A stretch of DNA of 44,082 bases. It comes from an uncultured Puniceicoccaceae bacterium. GTDB lineage: Bacteria; Verrucomicrobiota; Verrucomicrobiia; Opitutales; Coraliomargaritaceae. The stretch covers positions 1 through 44,082 of the forward strand of contig CAJQOS010000063.1 in assembly GCA_905479975.1 (NCBI GenBank), written 5' to 3'. The notes under the pieces are model-generated. The model ran no database searches and was not told the DNA's origin. It worked only from the letters and a program-made list of their open reading frames with translations. The translations under genes and the position numbers were made by a program. This document shows positions 18,211-27,315 of the stretch, one piece after another; positions within the stretch are counted from its first letter, which is position 1; each line of letters opens with the position of its first letter.

Positions 18211-18873
18211 ATGAAACGTCTGATTCCCCTTCTTATTTCGTATTTGTTACTCTGCGGTGCTGCTCTTGTCGGGCAGGACTCCGCAGGTGGAGCCAATTCC
18301 GCCTCTGATTCTTCGGGATCAAGTAGTGGTAGTGGTGGTAGTAGTAGCGGTATCGGCATGGTGGTCGGTAGTAACTATGTGCTGAAGCCGTCTGATGTGA
18401 TTCAGATTGAAGTGTATCAGGAAAGAGACCTCGACAAGACGGTTCGTATTGAAGGGGACGGCACGGTTGCTCTGGCGCTGATTGGTAAAGTAAAGGTCGC
18501 TGGTATGACCGTTGCAGAGGGCAAATCACTGATCACTGATTTGTATAATCGTGATTATTTGGTCGATCCACAGATTTCGGTTCTGGTTGTATCTTTCTCG
18601 CCTAAGGTGATTCATATTCTGGGTTCGGTGAATCGTCCCGGGGTGGTGAATATTCCGCCGGATCGTGATTTGACGCTGACTGAAGCGATGGCGATGGTGA
18701 ATGGGGTCACTCGCTTGGGGAATCCGAAGGCGATTAAGATTAAGCGAGTGGATCAGGATGGTCGCTCGCGGCAGATGGAGGTCAACTTTAGTAAAATCGT
18801 CACGGATCCAGATGTTAAGGATCTCGTCCTGAAGGAGGGTGATACGATTTGGGTGCCTGAAAGAATTATCTAA
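18211..18873 (+). CDS. Polysaccharide biosynthesis/export protein (Wza-like)
   Basis: A 220-residue periplasmic/outer-membrane export protein. Order: signal peptide (MKRLIPLLISYLLLCGAALVG), a Ser/Gly linker (SDSSGSSSGSGGSSSG), the Poly_export domain (NYVLKPSDVIQIEVYQERDL to DPQISVLVVSF, about 50-135), then one SLBB domain (KVIHILGSVNRPGVVNIPPD onward) ending TIWVPERII. The only N-terminal Cys (residue 15) does not sit in a lipobox, so unlike E. coli Wza this is probably not a lipoprotein, and it lacks Wza's C-terminal membrane helix. Such short forms need a separate outer-membrane partner, which fits the adjacent beta-barrel gene. The start has no Shine-Dalgarno and lies 5 bp after a terminator. 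The kinase gene follows 16 bp downstream. Confidence 0.92.
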   Translation: MKRLIPLLISYLLLCGAALVGQDSAGGANSASDSSGSSSGSGGSSSGIGMVVGSNYVLKPSDVIQIEVYQERDLDKTVRIEGDGTVALALIGKVKVAGMTVAEGKSLITDLYNRDYLVDPQISVLVVSFSPKVIHILGSVNRPGVVNIPPDRDLTLTEAMAMVNGVTRLGNPKAIKIKRVDQDGRSRQMEVNFSKIVTDPDVKDLVLKEGDTIWVPERII

Positions 18874-18889
18874 TTTATAACGAATTTCT

Positions 18890-21172
18890 ATGAAAAATGA
18901 TTATGTAAGAGGCGCTCCTGATATCAATTCGGGTGGTTATGGGTATGGCGGCGGCTATGGTGGCGGCAGTAGCTATGGCTATGGTGGCGGTTATGGTGAT
19001 GGTTCGTATGGTGGGGGAGGTTATGGCAGTGGTGCCCCTCAGCGCTCCTTTAAGGATTACTTCCTGATGTTTCGCGAGCGCATCTGGTATCTGATTGTTG
19101 CGTTTTTCATTATCTTTTCCGGGTCGATCCTTTATACGTTTAATAAGACGAAGGTGTATACGGCAGTGGCCATGGTGCAGTTGTTGCGAGATGACCCGTC
19201 TGCAATGGCGACAGCGGAGTTGGAGCCGAATCAAATTCGAAGCGCGGAGGATTTGAATACTCAAATCAGTGTCTTGAATAGTGGTAAGATTATTCAGGGC
19301 GTAGAGCGTCGCTTGCAGGATGATGAGCGCGAGCGCTTTATGGCTCCTTATGCGGGTGCCTTGAGTCTCAGTGGGCCGCTGTCTCCGATGGAAATTTTGG
19401 GTAAACACCGAAAAGTGATGCCCCAGCGCATGAGCCTGATGATCGGTGTCGCTTATACGCACCCAGACCCAGTGATTGCTGCGCGTGTAGCGAATCTCTT
19501 TGCTGACGAGTTTATTAACTATAATCTGACACTGAACATCGATGGTTCGATGAAGGCCGTTGAGGATCTGCGGATTCGTGCGGATCAGCAGAAAGAGCGC
19601 GTTGAGGAGCTAGAACTGAAACTGGCGGAGTATCGAGAGGAGAACAATGCGGTCTCTTTGGATGCTACTGAGAATATTGCAGGCACTCAGTTGGCGCGCT
19701 TGAATGAGATCAAGCTGAGTAATAAGAACTTCTATGATAATCTCGAAACCAGATGGAATCTGATTGAGAGCTATCGCCGCGAGGGGAAGGATCTATGGGA
19801 ATTGTCCTTTATTGCGGAGCAACCACGTGTTTCCGGTCTCTTAGAGAGAATTTCCGGGTCGAAGATCCAAATTTCGTCCTTATCGAAGCGTTATCGCGAG
19901 AAGCATCCCGTGATGATTCAGTTGTTGCAGACATTGCAAGAATCCGAGGCCGAACTGGAGTTCGCCGTGAAGAACTCCGTGAATAAGATTGATGCCGCAT
20001 ATACTGAGTCGAAGAGTAATTTCGAACTGGCCAGTCAGCGTTTAGCTGAGAAGGAGGCTGAGTTAATTCAGCTGAGTAAGACGCGTGTCGAATATAGTTC
20101 TTTGTTGCGTGATATGGCTGTGCAGCAGGGCTTCTTGCAGGCACTGGTTGGTCGTATGACGCAGGAGAAGGCGCAGGTGAATTTGAAAAATCCAAATTCG
20201 CGTGTGATTGACGAAGCCTTGCCGCCGCTACGTCACTCATCGCCTAATATTGTGATGAACCTAGCTGCGGGACTATTTGGTGGTTTGGCAGTCGGCGCTG
20301 GTTTGATTTTCTTGGTCGCTTTTTTGGATGATCGCGTGAAAAGCGCGTTCGATATTGAAGGCACGATTGGGCTTCCGATGCTGGGCGTGGTTCCACGCAT
20401 TAAGAAGCTGGATTCGAGTTCCAAGGCGCAGGCCGTGGCTTCGAATGTCGATCATCATGTGACTGAGACATTCCGTTCGATTCACTCTGCGCTTAAGCTG
20501 AATGATGAGAGTAAGAATGCGAAAATTATCGTAACGACTAGCACGGTTCCTGGTGAGGGTAAGTCTTTCATTAGTTCCAACTTGGCTCTGACATTTGCGA
20601 ATCATGGTGAGAAGACCTTGCTGCTTGACGGTGACTTGCGTCTTCCGAATGTTGCCCGCTCGCTGCAACTTGAGAATGAGTTTGGTCTGCTGGATCACGT
20701 CGAAAAGGGTGTCGCGCTCGATGAGGTGGTCATCAAAGAAGTTTACCCGAATCTCGATGTGCTGCCTACTGGCGGTAAGTCGAAGAACCCGACTCAGGTG
20801 CTGAATAGCGCAAAGTTTGAGGCGATGTTGGCGGACCTGCGCGATCGTTATGATCGAATCGTGGTCGATTCCCCGCCACTTGCGGCTGTGAGTGATGCAC
20901 TGAACCTGCTGCCGTTGGCTGATGGTGTGCTCTATGTGATCAAGTTCAATACGGTGAAGCGTAAGACTGCGGTGGTGAATGTTCGTCGCCTCTGGGAATC
21001 GAATACGCCTGTGTTTGGGGCGATTTTGAATAACATCACCAGCTCGCTTTCGAATTACTACTACTCCAGCTACTCCGATAAGGCGTATCAGGATTATTAC
21101 ATCCGTCAGGATGAGGAGTTCGAAGAAGAGCTTGCAGGTTCGGTTGAGCCTGAGATGGAGCCGAAGGCTTAA
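18890..21172 (+). CDS. Polysaccharide co-polymerase / bacterial tyrosine kinase (Wzc-like)
   Basis: A 760-residue inner-membrane protein controlling polysaccharide chain length and export through cycles of tyrosine autophosphorylation. The Wzz-type region lies between two transmembrane helices (about 67-83 and 451-477), with a long coiled coil and the GNVR-type end (VIDEALPPLRHSSPN). The cytoplasmic kinase has Walker A PGEGKS (about 550-560), Walker A' LLLDGDLRLPN (577-588), and Walker B RIVVDSPPLAAVSDA (656-670). A C-terminal tyrosine cluster (YYYSS, YSDKAYQDYY; about 722-738) is the probable autophosphorylation site. Unusual: residues 15-49 before the first helix are almost only Gly, Tyr and Ser (repeats such as GYGGGYGGGSSYGYGGGYGD), a low-complexity cytoplasmic tail not typical of the family. 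It follows the exporter gene by 16 bp and ends at a strong terminator. Confidence 0.95.
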   Translation: MKNDYVRGAPDINSGGYGYGGGYGGGSSYGYGGGYGDGSYGGGGYGSGAPQRSFKDYFLMFRERIWYLIVAFFIIFSGSILYTFNKTKVYTAVAMVQLLRDDPSAMATAELEPNQIRSAEDLNTQISVLNSGKIIQGVERRLQDDERERFMAPYAGALSLSGPLSPMEILGKHRKVMPQRMSLMIGVAYTHPDPVIAARVANLFADEFINYNLTLNIDGSMKAVEDLRIRADQQKERVEELELKLAEYREENNAVSLDATENIAGTQLARLNEIKLSNKNFYDNLETRWNLIESYRREGKDLWELSFIAEQPRVSGLLERISGSKIQISSLSKRYREKHPVMIQLLQTLQESEAELEFAVKNSVNKIDAAYTESKSNFELASQRLAEKEAELIQLSKTRVEYSSLLRDMAVQQGFLQALVGRMTQEKAQVNLKNPNSRVIDEALPPLRHSSPNIVMNLAAGLFGGLAVGAGLIFLVAFLDDRVKSAFDIEGTIGLPMLGVVPRIKKLDSSSKAQAVASNVDHHVTETFRSIHSALKLNDESKNAKIIVTTSTVPGEGKSFISSNLALTFANHGEKTLLLDGDLRLPNVARSLQLENEFGLLDHVEKGVALDEVVIKEVYPNLDVLPTGGKSKNPTQVLNSAKFEAMLADLRDRYDRIVVDSPPLAAVSDALNLLPLADGVLYVIKFNTVKRKTAVVNVRRLWESNTPVFGAILNNITSSLSNYYYSSYSDKAYQDYYIRQDEEFEEELAGSVEPEMEPKA

Positions 21173-21196
21173 GCGACTTGATTTAGTTGAATTTGC

Positions 21197-21229
21197 AAAA
21201 GACCCGCCGATTTTGGCGGGTCTTTTTTT
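21197..21229 (+). terminator. Rho-independent terminator after the Wzc-like gene
   Basis: An 8-bp GC-rich stem GACCCGCC/GGCGGGTC (21201-21208 and 21215-21222) with a 6-base loop is preceded by AAAA and followed by seven Ts. It lies 24 bp after the stop codon. The A-run on the left lets it also serve the converging sua5 gene. Confidence 0.93.
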
Positions 21230-21242
21230 GCGATTCTGCTCG

Positions 21243-22247
21243 TTAGCTTTCGAGCTTGGCTGCAGCTCGACGTAGGCGATCGTTAATGGCTTGTCCGAGC
21301 CCGACCTCGCAGGCCTGCTCAATCCGCATCTGTTGATAGCCTTGCTGGTCCAGTCGCTGGATTAATTCGAATAGATTGTGGGCAATTTCGTTGAGATCGC
21401 CGTTTTCGGATAGCCAGAAGATATTAGGCTGATCTGCATGCCAAGTCGGCTTCTGATTGCATATCAGCGCAATTTGGGGGGCGGGGGCGGTATTGCTTGT
21501 TGATGCCTCGCCGTGCGGGAGAAGGGTGACTCGGGCGTTCGGGCTATAGTGCTGAGTCAATAGGCCCGGGGCGCTTTGTGCCGCACCGTCATCGGTTGGT
21601 GCGATGTGCGAGCTTACCTGCACGTTTAGCGTCTCGTTAATCTGCGTCTCGGTGATTGGGCCGTGCCGTAGGATCACGGGTGCCTCTGGCTTGCGCAGGT
21701 CGATGATGGTTGATTCGAGGCCAAAGTCGCATGGGCCACCATCGAGCACTGCTTGAATGCGGCTGCCTAGCGTGTGTGCGACGTGGCTTGCGAGTGTGGG
21801 GCTGACGTAGCCGAACGGATTGGCGCTCGGTGCGGCCAGTGGAAAGTCGAGGCGTTCTAGGATGCTGCGAAAGACGGGGTGCTGTGGCACGCGGATCGCG
21901 ACGCTGGGGAGGGCTGCGGTCACAATGTCAGGGATGCTGCTTTTTTTGGGCACGACTATCGTCAGTGGGCCTGGCCAGAACGCCTCTGCGAGACGGCGCA
22001 CGCTGTCGTTGGATTCGATGTGTGCTTCGGCTGCCTCAAGGTTGCTGAAATGCACAATCAGTGGGTCGATCAGCGGGCGGCCTTTAACGTCGAAAATTTT
22101 GCGGACACTGGTTTCGTCCAGTGCATTGCCTGCGAGCCCATAGACGGTTTCGGTGGGCATGCCGACGACTTTCCCGGATTGCAGGAGTCCTGCGCAGTGA
22201 TTTAGGTTCGCTGCGTTGGCTTCGAGGACTTTGCTGCTGTGATCCAT
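21243..22247 (-). CDS. L-threonylcarbamoyladenylate synthase (Sua5/YrdC/YwlC family)
   Basis: The enzyme makes L-threonylcarbamoyl-AMP from threonine, bicarbonate and ATP, the first step of t6A37 modification of ANN-decoding tRNAs. The YrdC domain (about 12-200) shows VVGMPTETVYGLAGNA, KGRPLIDPLIVH, RLAEAFWPGPLTIVV, VAIRVPQHP, PLAAPSANPFGYVSPT and GLESTIIDL. A C-terminal Sua5 domain (about 230-334) begins after a linker containing SAPGLLTQHYSPNARV, so this is the longer Sua5 form, not YrdC. The ATG at 22247 is preferred over an in-frame TTG at 22256. It lies downstream of rpsR on the same strand but behind a terminator, so it probably has its own promoter in the short gap. Confidence 0.95.
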   Translation of the reverse strand: MDHSSKVLEANAANLNHCAGLLQSGKVVGMPTETVYGLAGNALDETSVRKIFDVKGRPLIDPLIVHFSNLEAAEAHIESNDSVRRLAEAFWPGPLTIVVPKKSSIPDIVTAALPSVAIRVPQHPVFRSILERLDFPLAAPSANPFGYVSPTLASHVAHTLGSRIQAVLDGGPCDFGLESTIIDLRKPEAPVILRHGPITETQINETLNVQVSSHIAPTDDGAAQSAPGLLTQHYSPNARVTLLPHGEASTSNTAPAPQIALICNQKPTWHADQPNIFWLSENGDLNEIAHNLFELIQRLDQQGYQQMRIEQACEVGLGQAINDRLRRAAAKLES

Positions 22248-22269
22248 TATTTTCAAGAACTGTGGATAT

Positions 22270-22300
22270 AAAAAATCCTTCCCGGATTAAAGGAAGGATT
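22270..22300 (-). terminator. Rho-independent terminator after rpsR
   Basis: Read on the minus strand: a 9-bp perfect stem (AATCCTTCC pairing with GGAAGGATT) with a 9-base loop, followed by a T run (A run 22270-22275 on the plus strand). It lies 27 bp after the rpsR stop. Confidence 0.85.
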
Positions 22301-22326
22301 GGAAATTCCTATGTTCGTGACGCAGC

Positions 22327-22524
22327 TTACTGCATTGTCAGCATGTTACGACCCTGCTTGATGAGTTTCGTGATGCGACGCTGATGTTTTGCGGAAAGGC
22401 CTGTGTCTTTACGTGGAAGGATCTTGCCCGTTTCGGTAACAAAGCGGGAGAGTAGCTCTACATCGTTGAACGTGTAGTCCATCGGGTTGCGGGAGCGATT
22501 GAGTTTCTTAGTGTCTGTGCTCAT
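22327..22524 (-). CDS. rpsR: 30S ribosomal protein bS18
   Basis: A 65-residue small-subunit protein that pairs with bS6 on the platform. The conserved core is visible: [40 protein letters not shown], then KQGRNMLTM. In many bacteria rpsR sits in rpsF-ssb-rpsR-rplI; here it stands alone, with its own terminator. The N terminus lacks the cysteine found in Zn-binding versions. The sequence before the ATG (CCTTCGCTTC) is pyrimidine-rich with no Shine-Dalgarno. Confidence 0.93.
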   Translation of the reverse strand: MSTDTKKLNRSRNPMDYTFNDVELLSRFVTETGKILPRKDTGLSAKHQRRITKLIKQGRNMLTMQ

Positions 22525-22623
22525 GAAGCGAAGGAAAGTAGGTGTTCCGGGGGCGGGTGCAAGTAAAATTTTCGCGCACTTAGATTGTTTAATTTTAACT
22601 GTAAGGTGCTTGTTGTGAATGGT

Positions 22624-24750
<2,127 letters not shown>

Positions 24751-24854
24751 TATTAATTAACTGTGCGCATGTTCACTAAAATGCCAAGTCTAAGCTTTAT
24801 GTATATCTGAGCTTGATCGTTTGCTCTGGGGACCTAGGTTTTCGCGCTTAGCTA

Positions 24855-24929
24855 GTCCCTATAGTTCAATGGATAGAACAACTGTTTCCTAAATAGTCGA
24901 TCTGGGTTCGATTCCCAGTGGGGATACCA
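24855..24929 (+). tRNA. tRNA-Arg (anticodon CCU)
   Basis: A 75-nt cloverleaf including an encoded CCA end. The acceptor stem GTCCCTA pairs with TGGGGAT (two G:U pairs). The D arm is GTTC/GAAC, and the anticodon stem ACTGT/ATAGT encloses the loop TTCCTAA, giving anticodon CCT (reads AGG). The T arm is CTGGG-TTCGATT-CCCAG. A CCAGC/GCTGG hairpin begins at its 3' CCA end but has no T run. The gene stands alone between recQ and the pilC-like gene. The remaining ~110 bp of the gap show nothing else I can support. Confidence 0.95.
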
Positions 24930-25043
24930 GCTTTTAAATGCTGGTGTGAGGTGGCGCATGACCACTCGTATGCGCTATTTGGTCGAAGTTTAAAGCTAAG
25001 TTTGCCGGATAGTGTCTTTAGACCCGTCATGTTACTCGGGTGT

Positions 25044-26192
25044 TTACCCGACAACGCTAGAGAGTTGGAAGATTGGTAGGAACATGGCCATGACGATACC
25101 GCCGATGACAACCCCGAGAAAGCAGATTAGCAGCGGTTCCATTAGGGATGTGAGGGCGGCGACCAAGGTGTCGATTTCGTCGTCATAAAAGTCGGAGACT
25201 TTAACTAGCATGCCATCGACGTTGCCCGTTTGTTCCCCTGCGCGAGCCATGTGTTTGACCATCGAAGGGAAGTAGGGGTCGATTGCGAGCACTTCAGAGA
25301 CTTGTCCGCCTTGGCTGATATGCTTGGAGATTTCTTTGCAGGCGGCTTCGATATAGGTGTTGTCGGACGCGTTGCGGACGATCTCTAGGGTGCGCAGAAT
25401 CGGCACTCCAGCTCGCATCAAGATGGCGTAAGTGCGGCAAAATCGTGAGAGGCTGACCTTGCGGACGAGTTCGCCGACGACCGGAATCTTGAGGAGTGCT
25501 TGGTCTTTGATTCGTCGCCCCTTTGGAGTCGCTATAAGGCGCTTGAATGCCCAGACAAATGCAGCTATGCCTATTATTAGATATACGATGTAGGATTTAA
25601 GGAATGCGCTTAGGTCGATTAGTATCTGAGTCGGCTTGGGGAGTTCTGAGCCGAAGTCGCTAAACATTTCGGCGAAGACGGGGATGACGAAGATGAGGAG
25701 GACGTTCACCAGGCCAACTGCTAGGCAGATGACGGCGATGGGGTAGGTCATGGCGCCTTTGATTTGCCTGACGAGTTTAACGGTCTCTTCGAAATAGACG
25801 GAGGTCTTATCTAGGATCTCGGCAAGGCCACCACTGGCTTCGCCGGCTTCGACCATAGAGACGAAGAGGTTTGGAAAGGCGCGAGGGTAGACGGCGCACG
25901 ATTCGGAAAAGGATTTACCCGCAGAGACTTCGGTGCGGACGTTGCGGATGATGATTTGAAAGACAGGGTTTTCGGTCTGATCTTCGAGGGCTTCGAGGGC
26001 GGTGACGAGCGGCAGGCCGGCTTCGAGCATGGCGGAGAGCTGCTGGGTGAAGACGGTGAGCTCTTGCAGTTTGATCTTTTTGCGTGGGGCTTGTTTCTCA
26101 TAGGCCTTCCGCTTTGCAATTCGCTGCCCTTCGGCGAAGCTGATTTTCTTTTTCTTTGGAGCGTTGAGCGCAGAGGGGGTCAGTGTGGCCAT
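25044..26192 (-). CDS. Type II secretion/type IV pilus inner-membrane platform protein (GspF/PilC family)
   Basis: A 382-residue polytopic protein with two tandem T2SSF domains: first about 46-170 (FTQQLSAMLEAGLPLVTALE, then MVEAGEASGGLAEIL), second about 250-370 (FCRTYAILMRAGVPILRTLE, then MARAGEQTGNVDGML). Three hydrophobic helices are near 145-175, 200-220 and 350-375. It is the rotor/platform that couples the assembly ATPase to pseudopilin or pilin polymerisation. The N terminus is shortened and very basic (KKKKISFAEGQRIAKRKAYE). No pilin, ATPase, secretin or prepilin peptidase gene is adjacent, so the rest of the machine is elsewhere in the genome. Which system (pilus or T2SS) it serves cannot be told here. 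Confidence 0.93.
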   Translation of the reverse strand: MATLTPSALNAPKKKKISFAEGQRIAKRKAYEKQAPRKKIKLQELTVFTQQLSAMLEAGLPLVTALEALEDQTENPVFQIIIRNVRTEVSAGKSFSESCAVYPRAFPNLFVSMVEAGEASGGLAEILDKTSVYFEETVKLVRQIKGAMTYPIAVICLAVGLVNVLLIFVIPVFAEMFSDFGSELPKPTQILIDLSAFLKSYIVYLIIGIAAFVWAFKRLIATPKGRRIKDQALLKIPVVGELVRKVSLSRFCRTYAILMRAGVPILRTLEIVRNASDNTYIEAACKEISKHISQGGQVSEVLAIDPYFPSMVKHMARAGEQTGNVDGMLVKVSDFYDDEIDTLVAALTSLMEPLLICFLGVVIGGIVMAMFLPIFQLSSVVG

Positions 26193-26288
26193 AATGTGTT
26201 CGATCTCGAGTGGATAGTTGCGATACCTTCCTACGTATCTATGCTACTTGCAAGTATTCGGATTGGGAATATGCTCTTTTTGATGTTT

Positions 26289-26318
26289 TTGACAGCTTGT
26301 CGGGTCTTTACCTTATTA
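26289..26318 (+). promoter_or_regulatory. Candidate promoter of the rpmH operon
   Basis: TTGACA at 26289-26294 is a perfect -35 match, and an AT-rich TTATTA follows after 18 bp. A second TTGACA occurs at 26357-26362 without a good -10. Either could drive rpmH, whose ATG is at 26421. Pattern match only. Confidence 0.3.
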
Positions 26319-26420
26319 ACATGCAGTCGTTGTGTGAAAATCTCCTAGATCATGCCTTGACAGCGACGGGATCTGAGGTTTTTCTCCTCCGCTTTTCTCC
26401 AATTTTCACAGGATAATATC

Positions 26421-26561
26421 ATGGGACCAACATACAGACCTTCAAAACTTAGACGCGCTCGCAAATTTGGCTTTCGCGCACGTAATGCAACTCGCGGTGG
26501 CCGCAAGGTTCTTGCCGCACGCCGAGCTAAGGGCCGTCATAGCCTATCTGCTTCCGTCTAA
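26421..26561 (+). CDS. rpmH: 50S ribosomal protein bL34
   Basis: This 46-residue protein begins [20 protein letters not shown] and continues with the hallmark [20 protein letters not shown]. It is Arg/Lys-rich, as usual for bL34, and is the first gene of the conserved rpmH-rnpA-yidD-yidC cluster. An AGGA 8 bases before the ATG is a weak Shine-Dalgarno, one of few in this window. The usual upstream neighbour dnaA is absent; a divergent pilC-like gene is there instead, so oriC is probably not adjacent. rnpA starts 27 bp downstream. Confidence 0.97.
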   Translation: MGPTYRPSKLRRARKFGFRARNATRGGRKVLAARRAKGRHSLSASV

Positions 26562-26588
26562 GACGGAGCGCAACGAGGTCACGGAGCC

Positions 26589-26963
26589 ATGGGCATCCCG
26601 ACTTCTAAGCGTCTGCGCAAACCGCGCGAATTTCAAGAGGTCCGCAATGAGGGTAAACGTATCCTTTGCGGACCTTTTATTTTTCAGTGCGGTCAACTCG
26701 GCTCCGAGGAAGGGCAGTCGCGCCGATTGGGTGTGGTCGCATCTCGACGGGTCGGTAATGCGGTGAAGCGCAACCTCGGCAAGCGGACCTTTCGCGAGTT
26801 GTTTCGTCTGCATGAGTCGGCGCTGCCACTTGGCTGCGATATTGTCATCGTGCTGCGTTCGAGCTTTGATCGGCACAGTTTCAGTGATTTGGAGTCTCGC
26901 TACTTGCGGGCCTGTGCCACTGTGACAAAGGAGGCTTTGGCCAATCGGCCTGCCGACAAGTAA
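26589..26963 (+). CDS. rnpA: Ribonuclease P protein component
   Basis: A 124-residue basic protein that binds the RNase P RNA and helps it capture precursor tRNAs. It shows SKRLRKPREFQEVRNEGKR at the N terminus and the RNR motif ASRRVGNAVKRNLGKRTFRE in the middle, where NLGKR replaces the more common NRIKR. It lies between rpmH and yidD, 1 bp before the yidD ATG. The family is divergent overall, but position and the RNR block make the call secure. Confidence 0.94.
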   Translation: MGIPTSKRLRKPREFQEVRNEGKRILCGPFIFQCGQLGSEEGQSRRLGVVASRRVGNAVKRNLGKRTFRELFRLHESALPLGCDIVIVLRSSFDRHSFSDLESRYLRACATVTKEALANRPADK

Positions 26964-26964
26964 G

Positions 26965-27315
26965 ATGAACGACGCACAGACACAGGCTCACTCAACGCAG
27001 CTCCCGGCTGGGAGCGCTCCATCGATACTGGCTCGATTGGCCGTAGTGTTGGTGCGTATTTATCAGCTAACCCTTTCGCCGTTGAAGCAGGTCTTCTTCG
27101 GCTCCAACTGCAGCTGTCGCTTTCAGCCCACTTGCTCTTGTTATGCGCGTTCCGCTTTCTTGCAATATGGTTTTTGGCGTGGTTCGTGGTATGCATTACG
27201 GCGTATTCTGCGCTGCCATCCCTGGCACCCCGGCGGATATGATCCGCTTCCGAGCTTGAACAACTCCGATAAAGAAGACATTTCAGCACCCTTCAAATCA
27301 CTTTTAGATGGATAA
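26965..27315 (+). CDS. yidD: Membrane protein insertion efficiency factor YidD
   Basis: A small (116-residue) peripheral inner-membrane protein assisting YidC/Sec insertion. The family core is complete: VRIYQLTLSPLKQVFFG, the cysteine-rich SCRFQPTCSCYARSAF, and RRILRCHPWHPGGYDPLP. The first ~20 residues are a poorly conserved polar extension; the C-terminal tail runs to the end and overlaps the yidC start by 8 bp. It starts 1 bp after the rnpA stop. Confidence 0.95.
   Translation: MNDAQTQAHSTQLPAGSAPSILARLAVVLVRIYQLTLSPLKQVFFGSNCSCRFQPTCSCYARSAFLQYGFWRGSWYALRRILRCHPWHPGGYDPLPSLNNSDKEDISAPFKSLLDG

Noticed and set aside
18940..19040. GGTTATGGTGG-like repeats as a CRISPR or minisatellite
   Set aside because: The repeats are in frame within a protein, have no spacers and encode Gly/Tyr; better read as low-complexity coding sequence.
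18875..19462. 195-codon Ile/Thr-rich minus-strand frame
   Set aside because: It is the complement of the Gly/Tyr repeat and start of the Wzc-like gene; no independent support.
20273..21322. 349-codon minus-strand frame opposite the Wzc-like kinase
   Set aside because: His/Arg-rich, no domain, lies wholly antisense to a strongly supported gene and its terminator; a codon-bias shadow.
25022..25050. ACCCG/CGGGT hairpins after the pilC-like gene as a terminator
   Set aside because: Stems of only five bases that overlap each other and lack a T run on the minus strand.
26193..26420. Chromosome origin next to rpmH
   Set aside because: There is no dnaA and no cluster of DnaA boxes (TTATCCACA-like) in the gap; the rpmH cluster has evidently been separated from oriC.
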